A stretch of 64,000 nucleotides of DNA from Penelope pileata (Eukaryota; Chordata; Aves; Galliformes; Cracidae), in the NCBI GenBank assembly GCA_013396635.1, contig WBMW01003832.1:240482-304481 (forward strand). The letters are read 5' to 3'. This document shows, piece after piece, positions 34,674 through 46,594 of the stretch. The position numbers and the translations under genes are program-made. The notes beneath the pieces were generated by a model. It worked only from the letters and a program-made list of their open reading frames with translations. It did not search any database and was not told where the DNA came from. Each line of letters starts with the position of its first letter. Position 1 is the stretch's first letter.

Positions 34674-35575
34674 ACCATAGAATCATCAAGGTCAGAAAAG
34701 ACCTCCAAGATCATCTAGTCCAACCATCCACCCACCACCAATATTGCCCACTAAACCACTAAACTACGTCCCTTAGTACTACATCTAGATGTATCTTGAC
34801 CACTTCCAGGGACAGTGACTCAACCACCTCCCTGGGCAGTCCATTCTGTTGCCTGACCATTCATTCAGAGAAGAAGTTTTTCCTAATATCCAACCTGAAC
34901 CTTCCCTTTTGCAACTTAAGACCATTCCCTCTAGTCCTATTGCTAGCTACCCAGGAGAAGAGGCCAACCGTCACCACACCACAACTTCCTTAAAGGGAGT
35001 TGTAGAGAGCAATTAGGTCTCCCCTGAGCCTCCTCTTCTCCAGGCTAAACAATCCCAGTTCCCTCAGCTGTTCCTCATAAGACTTGTGCTCCAGATGCCT
35101 CACAAGCTTCACTGCCCTTCTCTGGACATGTTCCAGGATCTCTATGCCTTTCTTGTAGTGAGGGGCCCAAAACTGAGCACAGTACTCAAGATGTGTCCTC
35201 ACCAGAGCTGAGTACAGGGGGATGATCACCTCCCTGCTCCTGCTGGCTACACTATCTCTAATGCAGGCCAGGATGCCATTGGCCTTCTTGGCCACCTGGG
35301 TATACTGCTGGCTCATGTTCAGCTGAGCATCAACCAACACCCCCAGGTCCTTTTCCTCAGCAGTCTTCCAGCCACTCTGCCCCAAGCCTGTAGCATTACA
35401 TGGGGTTGTTGTGATTGAAGTACAGAACCTGGCACTTGGTCGTGTTAAAGTTCATCCCATTGGCCTCAGCCCAGCAATCCAGCCTGTCCAGATCCTTCTG
35501 TAGGGCCTTCCTACCTTCAGGCAGATTGACACTTCCTCCCAACTTGGTATCATCTGCAAAGAAGAAAAAATTTAA
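34674..35575 (-). mobile_element. CR1 LINE, about 0.9 kb, ORF2 3' part plus 3' UTR
   Basis: This is among the longest and best-preserved CR1 copies here. On the minus strand the 5' end at about 35570 begins in the reverse-transcriptase block FADDTKLGGS. WAEANGMNFNTTKCQVLYF follows, then, after one frameshift near 35390, the 131-codon frame 35385-34990. That frame has EKDLGVLVDAQLNMSQQ, NGILACIRDSVASRSREV, SALVRTHLEYCAQFWAP, HVQRRAVKLVRHLEHKSYE and LREL GLFSLEKRRLRGDLI. The rest of ORF2 and the 3' UTR run to the worn end repeat 'ccatagaatcatc' (34676-34688). It is 5'-truncated, as most LINE insertions are. With one frameshift and few stops it is moderately young. Confidence 0.95.
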
Positions 35576-37891
35576 CATTATGTAATCCAAATAGATACAA
35601 CAAAATATGAAACTGCTAGTAGCACTTTAAATAGAAAGCCTTAAATCCTGATTTATATGTATAATTACTGAGCATCTATTGGATCTTTTTTGTGTTAATT
35701 GAATTTCCATTGATTATTAAAAGCCTGTTTATGTAACATGAGCAACTACCTAGATGTTCTATTCCTATTACATAGCTGTTAAACCATGGTAAATACTTTT
35801 TGAGGAATGATTTGATGTTTAATTAGCATACAATAGTTCTCCTCTTAAAGCTAAATTAAATCTGTATTTGAGGCCCTTAATTTGAAGTGTTAAACAAACA
35901 TGCATACCTGCAAGGTGGTAATTTCAGATTTGTAGTAGCAGTCAAGGTCTAGTAATTATGCAATGCTGAAGGTTAGAAAGTATGAACTCAGTTCTCATAT
36001 AGGTGATTTTAAACCTAATTTGCCATGTACTACACACAAATGCAAGACAAAAAAAGATCATGCTGTTGTCATTTCACGAGCAATTACAAAATGATAAATA
36101 TAATCACTGAAGGAATTAGCTAAATAAAGATACTTAGGCACTGTTGGTTTTGCTATTGTTTTAATATGTATGTGAATATCTAAAAAAAATTAGTGTTAGA
36201 AGTCCAAAGTTTTATTTACTCTTCAGCCAAATTTTTCATCTCAAGAAAATGTGAACCTCTTCAGTGTTCCCATTGGCATTTTCCTCTGATGCTAAGCTTC
36301 CTTCTTTACCTTGCAATATGTCCGAGCATTGCATCAGGTCTATTGCTATGTTCCAGACTACCAATTGTTAGAAGTAGGAGTAAGAGATAGAGAACAGGGT
36401 TATACCACTGCATATGTGAACTGGGAGTACATCAGTCTATTCCTGACTTTACCAATAAAATCACTGTGCAACTTCCATGAAGCCAGACATTCAGGTGTGC
36501 ATTCAAAGCCAAAAAGAAAAGATTGAAGCCTCGGAGAGGTAGGTCTGAGAGAAACCAAAGAACTTCCTACTGTGCTGTTGGAGATGGCTGGGTTTCTAAT
36601 GCATGGTGTCTTATACAGACAACAAACTGCCTGCCAGAGGAACAAAACTGGCCAGGACAAAGTGCCAAGACCTAACCAGTGAGCAATCTTGTCACAGTAG
36701 GGGAAATCCCTACACAGGCTTGCAAGGGTTTATTTTGTATCCCTGGATCCCTCTCCTGCAGTATCATCAAAGGAGCAGATAGCAGAGACACTGTCACTCC
36801 CTTGACAGCTCCTCCTCAGTCCCCATTTTTACTGAGGATTGTAGCTTTTTGGAAGTTTCGTTTCCTTTCTAATGCAAAGTAGTGAGAAAACATTGAGATT
36901 TTTAGAAAACAGGCTTTCATTTTCCGGAAAGTTCCTTTCATGTGTGAGAAAACGTTCTGTTTTCTTGAAAAAAACCATAAGATAGCCCATCAACAAACAA
37001 ACTTAAAACAAGACTATTTAGCTGCTAAGTATTTAAAGTGTTCCATTTGGAGTTTCCATGTTAATTCAATCTCTTGTGCATCATGATTCAGCCTTCTTTA
37101 CTCGATCATCCTTCTGCTTTGCAATTCTCATGTCCATAGCTGGTTCAGAAGGTCAACTCAATGAAGTGGGAAGCCTGTCAGGAGCCCACCTGAGTGAGTA
37201 CGTCTGAGTACCATTGCTCCTAAGCTCCCCAGGTCACTCATGTAGCAGGCAACAAAGTTGCTAAGGTTTCTCCATCACCCCAGAAATCCATGAGAACTGT
37301 AGTGACTCCTTTGGTCAGGTTTCTTTCTATTGCAAAGTGCAATTACCTCAGCATGAGGTGAGGTGTTTTAAGCTTGCACTGCTTGACTTACAGTGCTGGA
37401 GGCTAAAGCCCAAATGAAGATTTTCCTTGCTCTGATAATCCATCCACTTAGCACTAAGGGCACTAAGTGTTTATGGTCTTCAGAAGACTGAATTTATGTG
37501 GCCAATGCCTTCCAGCATCTGTAATTAAGAGGAAAAACTTCTATTGCTATTACTCTTAAAATGGTATTAAAGTAAGGTTTCGTCCTTGACGATAGTATTG
37601 ATAAACTGCGTGTGGGAAAGGATATTTCAGAAGTAAGACTGAGCTTGATGTAAAGATAAAAGACTGTACCTCACTTTGACATTATGTAGGGTTGGATGAG
37701 ACATTACTCAGAATATTGCGAGAAGTTTTGACAAAGGCCAAGAGGGAATGAATCTTACATTTCTAAAGCTTATAATGTATGTTTTACATTCACTTCTTTT
37801 TAAGTGATCCTAGTAATTTTGTACTAATAAACCATCAGTTTTATTCAGATTTGAGACGTGATGCTAACAATGGAGGCTGTGCCACTAGGGG

Positions 37892-37919
37892 AAAAAAAAA
37901 AAAAAAAAAAAAAAAAAAA
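37892..37919 (+). repeat. Poly-A run (28)
   Basis: An uninterrupted A28 with gggg on its left and ggagg on its right. The sequence to its left is not a recognised retroposon, so I do not call a retrocopy tail. Exact length may be unreliable in the assembly. Confidence 0.9.
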
Positions 37920-38816
37920 GGAGGTTCATTTTCTAAAGCCAAAAGCTTAACACTGTGAGAACCTGAATAACTCAAAACTTGAATTTTATTTCAAGTTTCA
38001 TTGACGTAAGTGACAACAAAGGAAAAGAAATAGGTTTAATTGTTGAACATCAGCTTGTCATTATTATCAGTTTTTAAGTGTTAGAAATCCTAAAACAATA
38101 TCTGATTGATTTTGAAAATCTCTGAGTTTCTGTTGTCAGAAGTAATATTAAGGGTAAGATTAGAAAGCATTGCATGCAAACTCAGTTGTTACAGTACTAT
38201 CAGCACTAGAAAGCATAGTTACCTACTTTGCTATTACATGGTTGGATATCTTTGTGCTTAGCTCTCTGATGCCATGGAGCCGAAGTTGAATAGGCTGATG
38301 GTCTAGGCAAAAGGGGAGATCTGGCACAAGGACCAGGGTCCTAGCTCATGCATAGGAAATGCTAAGGTAGGCAGGTACTGCAACATGATGGTGTGGACTA
38401 TAGGAGCAAAATATATAGCAGGTCAGGGAGAGCAGAATGAGACGTCAGAAGAAGTCTATCTGTACAGAAGGCTATCTCCTGACATCTATTAGTAGACTGT
38501 TACAGGGATACAGGGATGCAGCGAAGTTGGCAAAAGAACTCTTGGATTCTTGGATCTACAGATTCTTGGAGCTAATTGAGGGAGTGGAGGAAGCTTGCAA
38601 GGACCAGAAGCTTGAGTCTTAAAAATGTACTGAGTAGAAGAGGGCAAAAGAGAAAACATCATCTGATCTGAGCAGAGGTCAAATCTTTGCTACACAAAAC
38701 TGATGTTCCTGCTCCCCTTTCAGTCCTGATTTTTTGCCTTTCTTGACTTACCTCATTTTTTAATATTTTTCTGTTTGTCTACAAAAAAGCATTCTGATGT
38801 AGGAAATCAATTTGCA

Positions 38817-38838
38817 TCATCATTATTATTATTATTAC
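38817..38838 (+). repeat. (CAT)n/(TAT)n microsatellite
   Basis: Seven triplets, cat then tat. Confidence 0.85.
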
Positions 38839-41800
38839 TTTAACAAAGTTATAAGACAGTGACAGAAACGTGACAGAAAGAAAACTCTTATAATCAGATT
38901 TTGAAGCGGCTGCTAAAATCCTGTGCTGTTCCTTTCTTCAGGCACAATATTTGAGCATGCACCAGACAGAACTTCAAATTTTTGCTGCTATTTTTTCTCC
39001 CCTTTTCTTTGAATTTTCTCCTTGTATCTTAAAGGAAAAGAAATTAAGATCTTCTAAGCCTTCTCAGCTACGATTTTCTTATTCAGCTCTTGCTTCTCTC
39101 CTCAAAAAGGTGTCATGTTTTAATATAATTTAAAAAATTAGGAAAATGATTGTTCTTATAGAGGCTCTGCAGCTTAAAGGAAGGAGAAAAATGATTCATA
39201 AGGATATATAATTTTACTTCATAAGGATTTGGACTGGCTTAGTTCCTCCATCCTCTGTCTTTCTGTTTAGTGAAAGGCCCAAGTTTTTAGAGTAAGTATT
39301 TGCGATGAAAATAAGTCGGTTCTGTATCTTTGAAACTCTGATAACCCACTTAACTCTTTAGTATTATGGTCATATGTTAACACTTCACTCTTGTAAGGAA
39401 TCAAGGAGGGAAGAGCTCATGTTTCAGTGTTCCTAACTGTGGTTCACTTCTTGCCAAGTAGTTGATCACTAAAGGAAAGACTTGAATGAAGACACCAGAT
39501 TTTAACTTTAGATACATTTTACTGAACTCTTAAAGAAGAGTAGATCCACAGATATACAGTTACTACTACATATATCAATAAAACCATGGCTAAATAAGTA
39601 GACTATAATGATATAAGTTTTAAAAATAGAGACTTTTAGCATTGTATGTTTTACTGAGTAACGTTACAGTTAGTCCCCATAAACTAGCTATTGTTCCACT
39701 TTGTAGAGCTTATTCTGAGTTCTGAAAACACCTACAACGCTACATGTTATTATCACTGGCAGATAGATTACAAAATACTTCACATATTATTAGCACCCTG
39801 GAGCAGATAATGAACAAAGTAAGCCTTGATGAGGGCTAACATGTTCACATTTTAAAATAATTACAGCATTTGAAAGGGATAATGTCTAGTCTTGTGACTA
39901 TAAATGCAGTTTTACTTCAGCTACAATGAAAACATGATTATTAACACAAGATACTTGAGTTAATCTGCTTTTTCCACCACGACTTATCTGACACTGTATG
40001 TGTTCAATGATGTTTGCTGGTTTGTCTCGGAAATGCAGCTTGGCGTAAGAACAGGCTTTGTGACTGATGGAATGAAACATACGGTTGAAATTCTGCGCAA
40101 GTGAGCTGAAGGGAGAAAAACTTTCTTATAACATTCTAATTAAGTCCCAATAAATCAAATTGAATCTTTGACAGAACAGGGACATGTATTTCCTTCTTTC
40201 AAAAACTGCCACTAATGCAAGATTTAACAAGAATATTGAGAACAAAGTTTATGCAATATATTAGCAGATTTATAAACATCATACTGCCTGTCTCCAGAAA
40301 AATGAATAAGCCTTTTATGTTAAAGAGGTTTTTAAATTAATTAGGTTACTATGGACTTAATTTGTCTATAATAATACTAATAAAAATGACAGAGAAACTG
40401 GTCATTTTAGTACCATAACTCACATTCAAAATATTTAGCCATAAAAGTTATGATTAAGCCAAATGCAGTTCATAAAATAAGCAAATTATCCATTAGTTTA
40501 TGCAACCTCACATCTAAGACATATTTTAGGATAAAATTAAACACTTTTACAGTTCAACGTGTATTCTCAAACCAAGCATTCTTAAACAAAATAGGTTCAA
40601 CAAAATACCATTATATTGTCAGATCCTTTGGTCATACTTTTTTATGTCCAAAAAACTATGGATCAAACTCTCCAGACAGCTTTGACTGAAGAGATATGAT
40701 TATATTATCGTATTCTGAATCAGATAAAAGTCCTTTGGATTGCGTTTTATTATATTTTCTCACTTCTCTGTTAGCTTCCCATGCAGCTCATGAAATTTTC
40801 CAAATTTCTGAACTGTCATTTACTACACTGCACTTACTACATCAGAACAGTAACCAGATGCTTAAATTAGGTTCACTGGATTTGATTTTGCTTCTTTCTG
40901 CCTGATATTGGGAAAACTGCATGCATTCAAATGTTTGATCAAAGTTTCTGCAACTACTTGCAAAAAAAAAAAAAGTGTCTTTTTTTTAAAAAAAAAATAG
41001 AGTAAACATGAGTTTAGCTAACATGTAACATTGTGCATCTACCTTGAAATGTTTATGAAAATCCTATGAGGTTTTTAGCTTTTAGTGGTGGTGATGTGTG
41101 GTTTGCTTTTGTTTTCCTGACAGTGGGTTTTCTGGCAGTGAATCCTATAGGTTAGTGGCCTATCTTTTTCCATTTTAAGATGCTCTTCTTCTGCTTTTAA
41201 CATGGCCAGTTTAAACTGTTTTTATTACTTCTTTTATGTCAGCTATCTGACTTCAAAAATTCTACACACTTTCAACAGAAAAGCTTAACAAAATTTTTCT
41301 GTTGACACAAAAAAAAATACAACATTCATTTTACCGAGAGACTTTGAGCATACTACTGTCTAGATTTGAACTTGCACCTGTATCATTTTTGTGTCAAGGA
41401 AATAACTAAAACTATCTTCAGGCTACCGAAGATCAAACAAATTACAATTATGCTAGCCAGTGTAAATCTTTTCTTCAAACTATGAAAGGCCCTGAGCATT
41501 CTTCATTGAAAATGTGTAGCATCTGTGAACTTTCCATGTGTACTATTGTGAGTGAGTTGATGAATGAAGCAGGAAAACAAATGGAGTTTAGCAGAAGGGC
41601 AGAAATCAACCTGCTTCTTGGCTAACCAGGCTAAGACCAGAGTGATTAGCAGGCATTACAAAAGAGGTAGCTTTTAAGGAGGAATTTAAATGAGGAGAAA
41701 ATGGTGGATGTTAGCACATGGCACCAATGTTCTTGAAGGAAAAATGGATGAGTGGGTGGCACTTGGTTGCAGGAAAATTATTACCAATGAAACTATTTGA

Positions 41801-41936
41801 ATAAGTGCTCACAGTCGTGAACAAAAGATTGTAAAATCTACCCTGAAGTTCATAAACATACACCAAATAAAAATTACCAGCCTAATCCCTTCCAAAAAGA
41901 GTGAGGAAGATATAAACATTAATTGGAATGTCGCAT

Positions 41937-41955
41937 TAAATTAATTAATTAATTA
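41937..41955 (+). repeat. (TTAA)n run
   Basis: About four and a half ttaa units, self-complementary. Confidence 0.85.
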
Positions 41956-44900
41956 TGATATTAAAAGATAGGTATTTATATATAAGATAATACAATATTT
42001 TGTTAATCATACACTAAGTGTAGTAAATACTCAATTTTAAAAGGTCTGTTACATGCAACATTATTACAATGGGACTATTTGTAAAGCTGTTACTCATCTT
42101 CAGTAAGTGAGGAAGAATTGAGTCCCACATAGAACACATTTACAAAGAAAGTAAATGTAAACTTGGAGATGACATTGAAATCTAATGTATCTATTTAAAT
42201 TACTTAGAAAAAAATGCATATTAGAAAAAGGAATTTCAAACAAAACTCTTGCATCTACAATGCTAAATTTGCTACGTAATTTTTTACCCTAGTTTATGAT
42301 TTTCTCCAAAGCTAAACGCAAATAATTTAGTTAGCTTTAAGATGATTTGCAATTACACATGTAAGCACAAACTGCGCTACTTAATTGTTGCTTCAGAGTC
42401 AGTAGAATGCAAAACATTTGTCAATGTTTGATTTGAAGACAGAAGTGTTTTTGTGTAAAACTCAGTTTATATAGCTAAACAAAGTCTTTGGTCACATGTA
42501 AATCTCAAATAGTAGCATTTTCTTTTGTACAAGTATTTGGTTTTCCTTGTATCAGAACACAGAAGTAAATCACCCATGTTATACCACTCAACGAAAAGAC
42601 TTTCAGTAGGATGATCATACAGATCCTACATTGATCATGCATTGTTGCACAAGCCGAAAATCCAAATCTTCAAAGCTTTGTGAAGATGTGATCATCTCCG
42701 GATTTTTTTCCATCAGCATTATCAGGTGTTTGATATTATGAATGCCTCAAAATTATTCCAGGACCCAGATCACTTGGACTGACAAATCAGAATTTATGAC
42801 TTATATTGTACCTGGCAAGACATATCTAGGCTGCATTCTCAGCTTACCATCCTTGAGGTGAGTTTGCTATTAAACAAACTTGGAGTAGGAGTTCTCTGTG
42901 TTTTATTCACACTTCAATGAACTCTTTGAAGAAGCAGAAGATCAAAAATCCAATTCTCACCTTTTTGAGGGCATATGGAACCAAATGTATCTCTATTATT
43001 CATTTCATGGCAAAACATTTCAAAGTTGATATTTAAATATATAGGTAGTGGTGAATGTTTAAACATTATCCATCCTTTGATGCTCTTCTGTTTTGAATAG
43101 AATGCTTCACTACTCATCAGACCTGCATGACTCTATAAAAGCTACATTAGATTTTGCAAAGTCTAGAATCCCCTGTGCTAATGAATCCTTAGCATTAAAT
43201 ACTGAGATGCTCAACTACATGGATGTTCTCCCATTCTGACACTTCCTCTCCCATTCTGACACTTTGTTAAGCCAAACGTTTCAAAGATATTTCAAGTGTT
43301 TATTCTGATTGCAGCAGCTAACATACAGGAGGGTACTGACAACAATTAGAAACAGGCAATCATTATGTCAGTCATTTTACATTAATACATTTGAAGAAAA
43401 CTATAAAGTACGTCGTCGGCAAAATTTATAGTTACACTCAGATTTATTTCATCTTCTCTATAATTTCAAATGTATTAGGAAATACAGCAAAGAATTGACT
43501 AGTTTAGAGGTGTTAAAAACCTTCTTGACACTGAAGATATTTTTCTAATTGGCTGTGTGATTCTGAATACATGCCACACTACATTTGGCAAAAGGAGAAA
43601 TTAAAATTCCCTTGATTAGGTTATTAACTGATGTGAAGGTGGAATATGTATTTTAGTTTATAACTGATCTCTGGGCATCGTGAAATGAAATTTCCCTAGA
43701 ATTAAGAGATTAATTCAGAAAAGAATGAGCTGAAGCTGGAGTTAAATTCTAAAGGATTACTAAAAGTAAAGAGCCATGATGTAGAAGGCTAAACTATGCT
43801 TTATACAAAGTACAGTTCTCTTGAAAAATTATGTGGGAATATGCATGTTTTGCAACAACAACACAGAACGTTTTGTTGGACATTTTGTCAGAATATGTAA
43901 AGAAAATATTCACTCCCTCCTAGATTACGTATAGATGTATGGCACCTCAGCTAACTGCTCAGCAAGTCCCCTACTTTATTCAAAATGAAAAGATTTAATC
44001 TCATCATAAAAGATTCTAGGTTACCCAAGAAAAAGCAAAGAGAAAGATAAAAAATATATTGAGATTCTGAAATTCTGGAAAGTAGTTGAACTGAACTGAT
44101 GTAAGCAGGGCAACAATCCTGAAAAATTCTGCTGCTTGAGGGATCTATGTAAAAATGGTCCTCTGTACAATGTGACAACTCTCATTCCCAAGCTCATTTG
44201 CAAGATATTAGTGATTTGAAGATACCTTGACAAGGTTCCATGGAAGTTTTCGTGAGAAGAGCCTACTGAATGGAAACATATCTCTCTAACTGTAAGCAAC
44301 TTATCCAAGCTGTAATTCAGGCACTACTTCTCTTCTTTGAAAAAAAATCATAGAAGCTACCTGGAGGATTATCTCTCCTATAAGGTACCATAGCTCTCCC
44401 ACTGACTAGCCTCTGTGTGACTCTTTCCAAGAGTCATACAAATTCAGTCCCATTTTGTAAACAGCAAGCTGGTGGATACACATATCTGGGACACAAGGCT
44501 AATGAGGAAGAAATAATTATTTCATATTTAAATCATAAATCTCATGAGACAAGTCATCAAAATCACAAAGGGAATTTTGATGTCAGTGTGAGCTCTGTGA
44601 ATAAACAGTTTGGTTTGTCTTTGAAGTCATCCAAAAAAACCCCGACTTTTAAGGAAATATAAGCTGCTAATAAATGCTGCAATTTATTTCAAATATAAGT
44701 TAAAATTGCTGTGTGGCACATTTTATATTTGCAAAATATCCACTCCAAAAAGGATGAAAATCTCATCTGGGAGAAACACAAAATATTGAAATGACAGAAC
44801 CATACACTTATTTATGTCTTAGATATATGAAACTTTACTAAGTTATATATTTTAATAATTATTTTATCTTTGACAATGAATACTAAATTGAAGAAAATTT

Positions 44901-46038
44901 TCCAAAATTTCCTTCTAATAAGCATACAGCATTAATTTGAAAATGAGATGAGATTAGGAAGCTACATATAAGCATGTCAAGTCAAAGCAATGTACAATGA
45001 CAAAGAAAATACATGAAGTCATTTAGAGAAAATTTCAGGCAAAAAATCCAGTGTTATGAAGATTAGATGCATGCAGTTTTCATTGCTAATTAGAAAGTTT
45101 TCATAACAAAAAATACATTGTATTCCCATATTGTTTGTTTGAAGCCTTGCTCATGAGCTACCATTGTTTTGCATGCTAAACTCAGAATTTATACAAGGAT
45201 TGAGTCACCTTTTTAACATGCTAAACTGTTTGAAGTCTTTAATTATTTCCTTGTAATGGTTTCTTTAATACTGTGTTTATTTCCAAAGGTTTTCTAATAT
45301 CTGTTCCTCCTAAAGAAATATGGATTCCATCTGCATTACGATGATTCACTGTCATTATCACAAATGTCTTGAATAAAGGAGTCATTATTTCTAGATTACT
45401 ACTACTCTTCCTGGGAATCTAATTGTCATCTTTCCTTCTTTTGATACAACTGTGAGCACTGATGGTGTTCATAGTGGACTGTTTTTCTATTAGGGACCTT
45501 AAACCTTTTTTAACCTGTTCTTCTGGATGAAAACCTGTCTTCTGGAAGCAAATTCTTTCCAAAGAGTCATAGATGTCTGATACTATTTTTAGCTGTGTTA
45601 AAACACATTTTCACATGAATGGACCAGTTAACTGAATATGTCCATGCATCATCCAGTGAGATGAACCTCTCTGAATGAGTGCGTGTGACAACCTGCCACA
45701 CTATGTCATAGGGAAGTTTAACCCAAATTTTTAGTTCAAAATTAATTCCAGATGCTAAAATAAAATACTGGCCTAGCATTAATTCTTGGGAAATCCTAGC
45801 AGAATAATTCCACTCTGATTTCTCCACTGACAAGGACTTAATGGAATCCTTTGTTTCAGCACATTACTCAATTTTGCTTTATTGGAGAAACATCATGCAA
45901 TTTTTTCAAGTATATCATGTAGTACTATTTTAAAGTGTTCCTAATTCCACATACATTTGATCTAGGTAGCCATCTTTATCAATAACAACTGTTACTCCTG
46001 TTCAAATTACAATAAACCTGCCAGAAATCATACATTTA

Positions 46039-46592
46039 TAGCTGAGACAAAAGTAATGCCTCCTATTTTATTATATTGGCCCACAACATCAAAGGTGGAT
46101 GGTGGTGGTATGGCAGCAGAGGCTGAACCTTCCTGCCAATATCCCATTAAATTTTCTTGCCATTCAACAGATGGCAGCAGAGGGGCAGTCTGACAAAACG
46201 GTGTCTGACATGGAAGTGAATATGAAGAAAAGTGGTGGAATTGAATTTCTCCGTGCAGTAAAAAAATGCATCCATCAACATTCATTAATGCTTACTGAAC
46301 GCTTCTGGAGATCAAACAGTGGATGTGAGCACAGTGAAGTGGTGGGTAGTGCATTTTGGGCAGTGACAACAGTAACTGTGTGTCACCTCCGCTTGTGCGG
46401 ATTTTCACAAGCATGGCATGCAGGCTCTTGTCCATCACTGATGAAAATGCACAGCTAATGGTGTTTGCTATGTTGCAAAATAGTGGTTTGTAGCTGAGAA
46501 TTTGCCCTATCAAATAGTGTTATTGTGATCTTTGTATCTGTTGTAGCTTCCTTGGAAATAAATAGGAGGCATTACTTTCAGAACAACCTACA
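46039..46592 (+). mobile_element. Mariner (Galluhop-like) non-autonomous copy 4
   Basis: A 554-bp copy lies between TA at 46037-46038 and TA at 46593-46594. The left part reads gacaaaagtaatgcctcctattttatta and the right part aggaggcattactttcagaa. The transposase start is visible as IEFLRAVKKCIHQHSLMLTE (46240-46300, with a shift), followed by QTVDVSTVKWW-like remnants. The C-terminal part is visible as SQAWHAGSCPSLMKMHS (shifted). It has the same internal deletion and plus orientation as the other three. Confidence 0.87.
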
Positions 46593-46594
46593 TA

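Larger units (their letters stand above)
35576..46038. other. About 10 kb without recognisable genes or transposons
   Basis: Mainly AT-rich unique sequence. A less AT-rich part at 38270-38640 holds a 61-codon plus frame (38437-38622) and small internal duplications (gattcttgga; acagggat), but I recognise nothing. Parts around 36240-36850 and 37080-37400 are also closer to even composition. A 17-base direct repeat (ctcccattctgacactt) occurs twice within 43227-43265. Confidence 0.5.

Noticed and set aside
39898..40105. Possible terminal exon on the minus strand (acceptor-like tttttctcccttcag, then about 69 open codons with cysteines)
   Set aside because: No homology recognised, no donor or polyA signal near its end, and such frames are common here by chance.
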